A stretch of DNA of 20,966 nucleotides, taken from assembly GCA_902773035.1 (NCBI GenBank), contig CACYDB010000056.1, positions 1-20,966 of the forward strand. Direction: 5' to 3'. The notes below the pieces were generated by a model. That model was given only the letters and a program-made list of their open reading frames with translations. It ran no database searches and had not been told where the DNA came from. This DNA comes from an uncultured Ruminococcus sp. Its GTDB lineage: Bacteria > Bacillota > Clostridia > Oscillospirales > Acutalibacteraceae. Positions within the stretch are counted from its first letter, which is position 1. Every line of letters starts with the position of its first letter. Of the stretch, positions 13,130 through 19,943 are shown piece by piece. The position numbers and the translations under genes were made by a program.

Positions 13130-14053
13130 ATGCAGTTTAATTTTCCTGTTCAGTTTATTGTTATTGCGTTAATAGCTATTGTTGTTTTGATCGTAATCGT
13201 TAAAAACATCAAGATTGTTCCGCAGGCTCACGCGTATGTAATTGAGCGACTCGGCGCGTTTTACGCGACATGGGATACGGGACTTCATCTCAAAATACCC
13301 TTTATCGACCGTATCGCCAAGCGTGTATCTCTCAAAGAGCAGGTTGTGGACTTCCCGCCTCAGCCCGTTATTACGCGCGATAACGTTACGATGCAGATTG
13401 ATACCGTAGTATACTTCGAGATCACCGATCCCAAGCTCTACACCTACGGCGTAGAGAATCCGCTCGCGGCTATCGAGAACCTCACAGCTACTACTCTGCG
13501 TAATATTATCGGCGACCTCGAGCTTGACTCGACTCTTACCTCGCGCGATACTATCAACGACAAAATCCGTATTATCCTTGACGAAGCCACAGACGCGTGG
13601 GGAATCAAGGTTATTCGTGTTGAGCTTAAAAACATCCTTCCTCCGCGTGAGATTCAGGACGCTATGGAAAAGCAGATGAAGGCTGAGCGTGAACGTCGCG
13701 CGAGAATCCTCGACGCTGAGGGTGAGAAGCGCAGTCAGATCCTCGTTGCCGAAGGTATGAAGGAGAGCGCTATCCTTAAGGCTGACGCCGTTAAGGAGCA
13801 GAAAATCCGTGAGGCGAGCGGTGAAGCCGAGGCTATCCTTACAGTTCAGAGAGCTAACGCCGACGCTATCAAAATGCTCAACGAGGCTTGCCCAAGTGAT
13901 CAGGTTATCGCTATCAGAAGCCTTGAGGCATTCGCTAAGGCTGCCGACGGAAAGGCTACAAAAATCATCATTCCCTCCGATATTCAGAATATGGCGGGCT
14001 ATGTTTCTTCCCTTAAAACAGTCTGGGACGCTGATGTTAAAGAAAAACAGTAA
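13130..14053 (+). CDS. SPFH/Band 7 (stomatin-like, paraslipin) membrane protein
   Basis: This is a 307-residue protein with one N-terminal membrane helix (about 5-24), followed by the SPFH domain opening VPQAHAYVIERLGAFYATW and the ITRDNVTMQIDTVVYFEITD core. It includes the paraslipin signature NILPPREIQDAMEKQMKAER. A long Ala/Glu/Lys-rich coiled-coil (about 180-245; EGEKRSQILVAEGMKESAIL and similar) drives oligomerisation. The family forms large ring or cage assemblies in the membrane, modulating proteases and membrane order. ATG 13130 follows AAGGAGGA by 6 or so bases. The preceding nfeD is its usual partner and is co-transcribed; a terminator follows. Confidence 0.93.
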   Translation: MQFNFPVQFIVIALIAIVVLIVIVKNIKIVPQAHAYVIERLGAFYATWDTGLHLKIPFIDRIAKRVSLKEQVVDFPPQPVITRDNVTMQIDTVVYFEITDPKLYTYGVENPLAAIENLTATTLRNIIGDLELDSTLTSRDTINDKIRIILDEATDAWGIKVIRVELKNILPPREIQDAMEKQMKAERERRARILDAEGEKRSQILVAEGMKESAILKADAVKEQKIREASGEAEAILTVQRANADAIKMLNEACPSDQVIAIRSLEAFAKAADGKATKIIIPSDIQNMAGYVSSLKTVWDADVKEKQ

Positions 14054-14059
14054 TTTATT

Positions 14060-14094
14060 AACCTCTGGGTGTGCAAACTCAGAGGTTTCTTTTG
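14060..14094 (+). terminator. Terminator after the nfeD-SPFH operon
   Basis: AACCTCTGGGT (14060-14070) pairs with ACTCAGAGGTT (14077-14087), an 11-bp stem with one G-U pair and a 6-base loop, followed by an interrupted T-tract (14086-14097). Confidence 0.8.
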
Positions 14095-14174
14095 TTTAAA
14101 ACACACAAAATATAATTCTTATTTGTAAGTATAACTACCGTTATTATGAAATCCTTTAAACTTCACTATTTCTA

Positions 14175-14203
14175 TTGAATAATACGTCGTTTTTAGGTAT
14201 AAT
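14175..14203 (+). promoter_or_regulatory. Promoter of the purine operon
   Basis: TTGAAT (14175-14180) and TATAAT (14198-14203) are separated by 17 bases; the start would be near 14210 with a leader of about 32 bases. That leader is too short for a purine or PRPP riboswitch, and I see no inverted CGAA-type PurR box. The 14095-14174 stretch upstream is AT-rich and holds nothing else I can support. Confidence 0.8.
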
Positions 14204-14241
14204 ATGTTTGTATTTTTATATCTGTTAAAGGAGATTTTCCT

Positions 14242-14739
14242 ATGAAAAAAGTTGCAGTAATTATGGGCTCTGACAGCGACTTCAAGGTTGTTCAGAAGGC
14301 TATCCTCAAGCTTAAGGAGTTTGATGTTCCCTATGAGGTGCGCGTAATGAGCGCTCACCGTACTCCCGACGAGGCTGCCGAGTTCTCTAAAAACGCCAAG
14401 AAAAACGGCTTCGGCGTAATTATCGCCGCGGCAGGTATGGCGGCTCATCTCGCGGGTGTTCTCGCCGCGCATACAACCCTGCCTGTTATCGGTATTCCAA
14501 TCAAGTCGGCGGCGTTTGACGGTATGGACGCGCTTCTGTCAACTGTTATGATGCCGACGGGTATTCCCGTATCCACTGTCGCTGTTGACGGCGCGGCTAA
14601 CGCGGCTTTGCTCTCGATTGAAATGCTCGCCCTTTCCGATGATACACTCGACAAAAAGTTAGAGGATATGAAAGAAGAAATGGCGCGTGGAGTTGCTAAA
14701 AAAGACGCTGATATTCAGAGAAAGGCAATGGAACTTTGA
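14242..14739 (+). CDS. purE: 5-(carboxyamino)imidazole ribonucleotide mutase
   Basis: PurE moves the carboxyl group of N5-CAIR to give CAIR in purine synthesis. It has 165 residues, typical of class I. It shows GSDSDFKVV (9-17), the substrate loop MSAHRTPDEA (35-44) with the key His, and an AGMAAHLAGVLAAHTTLPVI region followed by GIPIKS (about 66-90). Class I PurE normally needs PurK to make N5-CAIR, but no purK is in this window; it may be elsewhere, or high CO2 in the habitat may suffice. ATG 14242 follows AAAGGAG by 9 or so bases. The TGA stop overlaps the TTG start of purF. Confidence 0.95.
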   Translation: MKKVAVIMGSDSDFKVVQKAILKLKEFDVPYEVRVMSAHRTPDEAAEFSKNAKKNGFGVIIAAAGMAAHLAGVLAAHTTLPVIGIPIKSAAFDGMDALLSTVMMPTGIPVSTVAVDGAANAALLSIEMLALSDDTLDKKLEDMKEEMARGVAKKDADIQRKAMEL

Positions 14740-16184
14740 GCGATATAGTAATTAATAACAAGCTTGATAAGCTCCACGAGGAATGCGGAGTTTTCGGCTT
14801 ATATAAAAACGATGAGGAGCTTGATATCGTCGCTCTGACTCACGACGGTCTTTACGGTCTCCAGCACAGAGGTCAGGAGAGCGTCGGTATAACTGTAATA
14901 GAAGACGGTGAACCCTTTACGACAAAGGATCTCGGAATTGTTTCCACGGTTCTCGACCCTAAGAACCTCTCAAAGCTTCCTAACGGCAAGATTTCCGTCG
15001 GTCACGTCAGATATACATCCTCTGATTATCTCGACAGAGCCGCTACTCAGCCGCTCGTTATGAGATATATCGAGGGCTCACTGGCGCTTGCCAATAACGG
15101 CGCGATTACAAACTTTCCCGAAATCCGCCAGCGTCTTGAAGAGGGCGGCTCGATATTCCAGTCAAACTCTCACGCTGAGGTTATAGGCTTTTTGATCGCG
15201 ACTCACAGACTGCAGTCGGACTCTATAGAGGACGCTATCCTCAACACAATGCAGGATCTGAAGGGCGCTTACTCAATGGTAATAAGCTCCCCGAGCAAGC
15301 TTATCGGTCTGCGTGACCCGCACGGCTTCAAGCCTCTATGTGTAGGTAAGCTTAAGAACAGCTATATTATTTCCTCGGAAAGCTGCGCGATAGAGTCGAT
15401 CGGCGGTGAGTATATTCGTGATGTTGAGCCCGGCGAGATGGTTGTTATTGATGAGGACGGCTTCAAGAGTTATCATTCCGAGATAAAGAAAAAGACATCT
15501 CTTTGTCTGTTTGAATACGTTTATGTCGCGAGACCTGATTCAATTATTGACGGCGTTCATGTTAATCTCGCGCGTAAAAAGGCGGGCGAGCTTCTCTACA
15601 GGGAGAATCCCGTTGAGGCTGATATAGTCTGCGGCGTTCCCGATTCGGGACTCGACGCGGCTCAGGGATACGCCGCGGCTTCGGGGATCAACTACGCTAC
15701 GGCGTTCATTAAGAATAAATATATCGGCAGAACTCCTCAGGGAGTCGGAAACGATAAAAAAGAGCGTCTGCTTAACACTAGGCTCAACGTTCTTAAAAAT
15801 GTAGTTGAGGGCAAGAGGGTCGTCATTATCGATGACAGTATTGTCAGAGGCAATACCTCCGCCCACATTGTAAAAATCCTCAAGCAAGCCGGAGCCAAGG
15901 AAGTGCATATGAGAATAAGTGCTCCCGAGTTCCGTTATCCCTGCTACTTCGGGCTTGACTTGCCCGAGGCTGAGGATATGATCAGCAATAAATATTCTAT
16001 AAATGAACTAAAAAACAGAATCGGCGCCGACAGTCTTGCTTTTCTGAGCATTAATGGACTGCACACTATTGCCGAGGGTTGTAATATAGGTCTTTGCGAC
16101 GGATGTTTCTCAGGCGTTTATCGCGCCGATAAGCCCAAGAAAAAGTTCTTTGACAGATTCGCAAAGAAAATCAATAAGATTTAA
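14736..16184 (+). CDS. purF: Amidophosphoribosyltransferase (Fe-S, propeptide type)
   Basis: PurF is the committed step of purine synthesis: PRPP plus glutamine gives phosphoribosylamine. It has 482 residues. The N-terminal Ntn glutaminase nucleophile is C17 in EECGVFGL, so 16 residues would be cut off as a propeptide, as in Bacillus PurF. The PRPP site is RVVIIDDSIVRGNTS (361-375). Four cysteines, C257, C403, C454 and C457, match the spacing of the 4Fe-4S ligands of the Bacillus enzyme; the cluster makes the enzyme oxygen-sensitive in that family. Start TTG 14736 overlaps the purE stop (TTGA). No ATG lies between it and the catalytic Cys region, so the rare start is well supported. purM follows 11 bases later. 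Confidence 0.96.
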   Translation: MSDIVINNKLDKLHEECGVFGLYKNDEELDIVALTHDGLYGLQHRGQESVGITVIEDGEPFTTKDLGIVSTVLDPKNLSKLPNGKISVGHVRYTSSDYLDRAATQPLVMRYIEGSLALANNGAITNFPEIRQRLEEGGSIFQSNSHAEVIGFLIATHRLQSDSIEDAILNTMQDLKGAYSMVISSPSKLIGLRDPHGFKPLCVGKLKNSYIISSESCAIESIGGEYIRDVEPGEMVVIDEDGFKSYHSEIKKKTSLCLFEYVYVARPDSIIDGVHVNLARKKAGELLYRENPVEADIVCGVPDSGLDAAQGYAAASGINYATAFIKNKYIGRTPQGVGNDKKERLLNTRLNVLKNVVEGKRVVIIDDSIVRGNTSAHIVKILKQAGAKEVHMRISAPEFRYPCYFGLDLPEAEDMISNKYSINELKNRIGADSLAFLSINGLHTIAEGCNIGLCDGCFSGVYRADKPKKKFFDRFAKKINKI

Positions 16185-16195
16185 CGGGGGTACAT

Positions 16196-17230
16196 ATGAA
16201 AAGTTTCAGTGAAAGCTATAAGGAAGCGGGAGTTGACATTACCGCCGGCTACGAGTCGGTCGAGCTTATAAAAAAGCACGTTGCCCGCACTAAGATCCCG
16301 GGAGTACTTTCAGGTATAGGCGGCTTCGGCGGACTGTTCGCTCCCGATTTCAAGGGTATGGAGGAGCCTGTTTTAATCAGCGGTACCGACGGCGTCGGAA
16401 CAAAGATTAAGCTCGCTTTCTTACTTGACAAGCACAACACAATCGGTATTGACGCGGTCGCTATGTGCGTTAACGACGTAATCTGCTGTGGAGCCAAGCC
16501 TTTGTTTTTCCTCGATTATATCGCAATCGGAAAGAATATTCCCGAAAAAGTAGCTTCAATCGTTGAGGGTATAGCCGAGGGCTGTGTTCAGTCCGAGTGC
16601 GCTCTGGTAGGCGGCGAGACCGCTGAGCATCCCGGTCTTATGCCTGTTGATGAATACGACGTAGCGGGCTTCTGCGTAGGAATCGTGGATAAGCCCAAGA
16701 TGATTGACGGCAGTAAGCTCAAAGCGGGAGATGTTCTTGTCGGACTTCGCTCCTCAGGCGTTCATTCCAACGGCTTTTCGCTCGTCAGAAAGGTTTTCGG
16801 CATTGATGAGAACACGATCAACAACACTTATGATGAGCTCGACAAGCCTCTCGGAGAAACTCTTTTAACTCCGACAAAGCTCTACGTTAAGCCGATTTTC
16901 GCTCTGCTTAATGAAGTTGATGTCAAGGCTATTTCTCACATCACAGGCGGCGGCTTCTACGAAAATATTCCGAGAATGCTCAAGGACGGACTTTCAGCCA
17001 AGATTATTAAAGATAACATTCCCGTGCTTCCGATATTTGACGTAATTCAGAGAGTCGGCGGTATCAGCGAGCATGATATGTTCAACACCTTTAATATGGG
17101 CGTCGGAATGGTTGTCGCGGTTGATAAGAACGACGTTGACAAGACTCTTGAAATCCTTAAGGCTAACGGCGAGGACGCTGTAGTTCTCGGCGAGGTTATT
17201 GAGGGCAGCGAAGGAGTTGTATTCGCGTAA
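16196..17230 (+). CDS. purM: Phosphoribosylformylglycinamidine cyclo-ligase (AIR synthetase)
   Basis: PurM closes the imidazole ring, turning FGAM and ATP into AIR. It has 344 residues, normal for the family. Motifs seen: VDITAGYESVELIKKHV at the N-terminus, GIGGFGGLFAPDF (40-52), the nucleotide-binding GTDGVGTKIKLA (63-74), VGGETAEHPGLM (138-149) and HITGGGFYENIPRML. All belong to the PurM/ThiL superfamily fold. ATG 16196 follows a GGGGG-type ribosome site by 4-5 bases. The TAA stop overlaps the purN start by one base (TAATG). Confidence 0.96.
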   Translation: MKSFSESYKEAGVDITAGYESVELIKKHVARTKIPGVLSGIGGFGGLFAPDFKGMEEPVLISGTDGVGTKIKLAFLLDKHNTIGIDAVAMCVNDVICCGAKPLFFLDYIAIGKNIPEKVASIVEGIAEGCVQSECALVGGETAEHPGLMPVDEYDVAGFCVGIVDKPKMIDGSKLKAGDVLVGLRSSGVHSNGFSLVRKVFGIDENTINNTYDELDKPLGETLLTPTKLYVKPIFALLNEVDVKAISHITGGGFYENIPRMLKDGLSAKIIKDNIPVLPIFDVIQRVGGISEHDMFNTFNMGVGMVVAVDKNDVDKTLEILKANGEDAVVLGEVIEGSEGVVFA

Positions 17231-17856
17231 TGAAGAATATTGTAGTTCTGGTATCGGGCGGCGGTACAAATTTACAGGCGCTGATTGACGCCGAGAAATC
17301 GGGCGTTATAAAAGGCGGTAAAATCACCTGTGTTATTTCGAGCAATCCCGAAGCCTACGCGCTTCAGAGAGCCGCCGATAATAACATCGACTCCGCTGTT
17401 ATCAGACGTAAGGATTATTCCGAGTTTTCGGATTATGACAAGGCTTTGACCGCTCTGCTTAAAGATAAAAAGGCGGATTTGGTAGTTCTCGCGGGCTTTC
17501 TTACGATCCTCGGTCATGAGGTTATCTCAGCCTTTGAGAACAGAATTATCAACATTCATCCTGCTCTTATCCCAAGCTTCTGCGGCGAGGGCTTTTACGG
17601 ACTCCGCGTTCACGAGGCGGCGCTTGAAAAAGGCGTTAAGCTTACCGGCGCGACTGCTCATTTTGTAAATGAGGAATGTGACGGCGGTCCGATCATTATT
17701 CAAAAGGCAGTTGAAATCAAAAACGGCGATACGCCCGAGATACTGCAAAAACGTGTTATGGAAGAAGCGGAATGGAAGATACTGCCCGAGGCTGTATCGC
17801 TGTTCTGTCAGGATAAAATCAAAGTTATAGATAATCATGCCGTAATCGGCGAATGA
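17230..17856 (+). CDS. purN: Phosphoribosylglycinamide formyltransferase (10-formyl-THF dependent)
   Basis: PurN formylates GAR to FGAR using 10-formyltetrahydrofolate. It has 208 residues. The GAR phosphate loop is SGGGTNLQALID (9-20). The catalytic N-H-D triad is N108 and H110 in INIHPALIPSF and D151 in EECDGGPIIIQ. ATG 17230 overlaps the purM stop by one base, indicating tight coupling. The gene order purM-purN is common in bacteria. The next reading frame begins at the TGA stop. Confidence 0.95.
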   Translation: MKNIVVLVSGGGTNLQALIDAEKSGVIKGGKITCVISSNPEAYALQRAADNNIDSAVIRRKDYSEFSDYDKALTALLKDKKADLVVLAGFLTILGHEVISAFENRIINIHPALIPSFCGEGFYGLRVHEAALEKGVKLTGATAHFVNEECDGGPIIIQKAVEIKNGDTPEILQKRVMEEAEWKILPEAVSLFCQDKIKVIDNHAVIGE

Positions 17857-17870
17857 AAGGATGGTTCACT

Positions 17871-18605
17871 ATGAAACCTGTATCTTTAGAGAAAGAAATC
17901 TCCTCAACCACTTATCCCGGACGCGGAATCGTGCTCGGCAGAACATCTGACGGCGCCAATGCCGTAATCGCCTATTTCATTATGGGCAGAAGTGAGAACA
18001 GCCGTAACCGCGTATTTGTTGAGGACGGCGACGGAATCCGCACAAAAGCTTTTGACGAGAGCAAGCTTGAGGATCCGAGCCTCATTATCTACGCTCCGGT
18101 TAGAACTCTTGCGGAGAGCACAATCGTTACAAACGGCGACCAGACCGATACGATCTACGCTCTTATGTCCTGCGGAAAATCCTTTGAGCAGAGCCTCAGC
18201 GCTCGTGAGTTTGAGCCTGACGCTCCCAACTATACACCGCGTATCAGCGGTATCGTAAATTGCCGCACAGGTTCCGACGCGAGAGGCGAGAAGCTCTCAT
18301 ATTCAATGTCCATCCTCAAAAGCGCCAACGGTAATCCCAAGTGCTGTCAGAGATTTACCTTTGACTATTCTCATCCCATCGCGGGCGAGGGCCATTTCAT
18401 CCACACATATATGGGTGACGGCAATCCGCTTCCGAGCTATGAGGGTGAGCCCACGCTCGTAGAAATCGGCAACGACGATATCGACACCTTTGCCGAGAAG
18501 GTATGGAACGCTCTTAACGAGGATAACAAGGTAAGCCTCTTTGTACGTTATATCGACATCGCTACAAACAAGGCTGACACAAGAATCATCAATAAAAACA
18601 AATAA
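17871..18605 (+). CDS. purO: IMP cyclohydrolase, PurO-like (stand-alone)
   Basis: It closes FAICAR to IMP, the last step of purine synthesis. The 244-residue protein belongs to the IMP_cyclohyd family first known from archaeal PurO, unrelated to the MGS-like cyclohydrolase domain of PurH. Features seen: TTYPGRGIVLGR (13-24), VIAYFIMGRSENSRNRVF (about 31-48), the NYTPRISG segment, and FDYSHPIAGEGHFIHTYMGD. An in-frame ATG at 17853 overlaps the purN stop, but AAAGGA (17856-17861) is 9 bases from ATG 17871, which is therefore chosen. Immediately downstream is a stand-alone AICAR transformylase, so the two proteins jointly replace bifunctional PurH. Confidence 0.88.
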   Translation: MKPVSLEKEISSTTYPGRGIVLGRTSDGANAVIAYFIMGRSENSRNRVFVEDGDGIRTKAFDESKLEDPSLIIYAPVRTLAESTIVTNGDQTDTIYALMSCGKSFEQSLSAREFEPDAPNYTPRISGIVNCRTGSDARGEKLSYSMSILKSANGNPKCCQRFTFDYSHPIAGEGHFIHTYMGDGNPLPSYEGEPTLVEIGNDDIDTFAEKVWNALNEDNKVSLFVRYIDIATNKADTRIINKNK

Positions 18606-18640
18606 TCATAAACTGTAATTCAATTTTGGAGGTAATCAAA

Positions 18641-19819
18641 ATGAACGAACTCGCATTAAAGTACGGCTGTAACCCTAACCAGAAGCCGTCAAGAATCTTT
18701 ATGAAGAACGGCAAGGATTTACCTGTTGAGGTTCTCAACGGTAAGCCCGGCTACATCAACTTCCTCGACGCTTTCAACTCATGGCAGCTCGTAAAGGAGC
18801 TTAAGGCAGCTACAGGTCTTCCGGCAGCCGCTTCCTTCAAGCACGTAAGCCCTGCAGGCGCTGCTGTCGCTACAGAGCTTTCAGACACACTCAAAAAGAT
18901 TTATTTTGTAGATGACCTCGAGCTTTCTCCGATCGCTTCCGCGTACGCTAAGGCCAGAGGCGCTGACAGAATGTCATCCTACGGCGACTGGGTAGCTCTT
19001 TCCGATACCTGCGACGCTCAGACTGCGACTCTCCTTGCTCGTGAGGTAAGCGACGGTATCATCGCTCCTGATTACACAGACGAGGCGCTTGAAATCCTCA
19101 AGACTAAGCGTAAGGGTAACTACAATGTAGTAAAGATCAACCCGAACTACACTCCCGAGCCGATCGAGCACAAGGACGTATTCGGAATTACCTTTGAGCA
19201 GGGAAGAAACGAGCTCAAGATTGATGAGGAAATGATTACCGCCAACATTCCGACAGCTAACAAGAACTTCCCTGAGGAAGCTAAGCGCGACCTTCTTATC
19301 GCTCTTATCACTCTCAAATATACTCAGTCAAACTCCGTATGCTACGCTAAGGACGGACAGGCTATCGGCGTAGGCGCGGGTCAGCAGTCACGTGTTCACT
19401 GCACAAGACTCGCGGGTAATAAGGCTGACATCTGGTGGCTCCGTCAGCATCCGAAGGTATTAGGCTTACAGTTTGTTGATAACATCCGCCGTCCCGACAG
19501 AGATAACACAATCGACGTTTATATCTCCGACGAGTATGATGATGTTCTCAGAGAGGGCACATGGCAGAATCTCTTCAAGGTTAAGCCCGAGCCTCTCACA
19601 GACGAGGAAAAGAAGGAGTGGCTCGCTAAGAACACAGGCGTAAGCCTTGGTTCAGACGCGTTCTTCCCGTTCGGCGATAACATTGAGAGAGCTAAGAAGT
19701 CAGGCGTTCAGTATGTAGCTCAGCCCGGCGGCTCTATCCGTGATGATAACGTAATCGAGACCTGTGACAAGTACAATATGACAATGGCGTTCACAGGAAT
19801 CAGACTTTTCCATCACTAA
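18641..19819 (+). CDS. Stand-alone AICAR transformylase (AICARFT domain without IMP cyclohydrolase)
   Basis: It formylates AICAR to FAICAR with 10-formyltetrahydrofolate. It has 392 residues, equal to the C-terminal transformylase part of PurH; the N-terminal MGS-like cyclohydrolase domain (about 200 residues) is absent. The protein begins MNELALKYGCNPNQKPSRIF, the usual start of the transformylase domain. The catalytic Lys-His pair is K67-H68 in SFKHVSPAGAA. Further family blocks are KYTQSNSVCYAKDGQAIGVG, GQQSRVHCTRLA and SDAFFPFGDNIE, and the end matches AFTGIRLFHH. ATG 18641 follows GGAGG by 8 bases; the open frame from 18626 begins inside the ribosome site. Stand-alone versions have been named PurV in archaeal comparisons. 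Confidence 0.93.
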   Translation: MNELALKYGCNPNQKPSRIFMKNGKDLPVEVLNGKPGYINFLDAFNSWQLVKELKAATGLPAAASFKHVSPAGAAVATELSDTLKKIYFVDDLELSPIASAYAKARGADRMSSYGDWVALSDTCDAQTATLLAREVSDGIIAPDYTDEALEILKTKRKGNYNVVKINPNYTPEPIEHKDVFGITFEQGRNELKIDEEMITANIPTANKNFPEEAKRDLLIALITLKYTQSNSVCYAKDGQAIGVGAGQQSRVHCTRLAGNKADIWWLRQHPKVLGLQFVDNIRRPDRDNTIDVYISDEYDDVLREGTWQNLFKVKPEPLTDEEKKEWLAKNTGVSLGSDAFFPFGDNIERAKKSGVQYVAQPGGSIRDDNVIETCDKYNMTMAFTGIRLFHH

Positions 19820-19848
19820 TTCATTTTAATCAGTAAATACTAACGCGC

Positions 19849-19921
19849 ATATCCTCCCGCAGCGTGCTTTACAGAAGGCGACGGTGCGGGGGATATAAAT
19901 TCTCAGACAGATGCTCTGAGA
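19849..19921 (+). promoter_or_regulatory. Two-hairpin leader upstream of purD
   Basis: Hairpin 1 pairs 19849-19861 with 19885-19896 (12 bp, T19855 bulged, seven or eight G-C pairs), and its interior can pair further. Hairpin 2 pairs TCTCAGA (19901-19907) with TCTGAGA (19915-19921). No T-tract follows either, so this does not look like an intrinsic terminator. It could be an RNA regulatory element, a processing or stability element, or a small palindromic repeat. I do not recognise a known riboswitch: the ZTP, PRPP and purine consensus cores are not seen. Confidence 0.5.
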
Positions 19922-19943
19922 TAAACGAGGAGAAATAAATATA

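Noticed and set aside
14204..14241. Purine or PRPP riboswitch ahead of purE
   Set aside because: The leader from the TATAAT promoter to the ATG is only about 32 bases and contains no stable stem.
19849..19921. Intrinsic terminator before purD
   Set aside because: Neither hairpin is followed by a run of T; the sequence after them is A-rich with the purD ribosome site.
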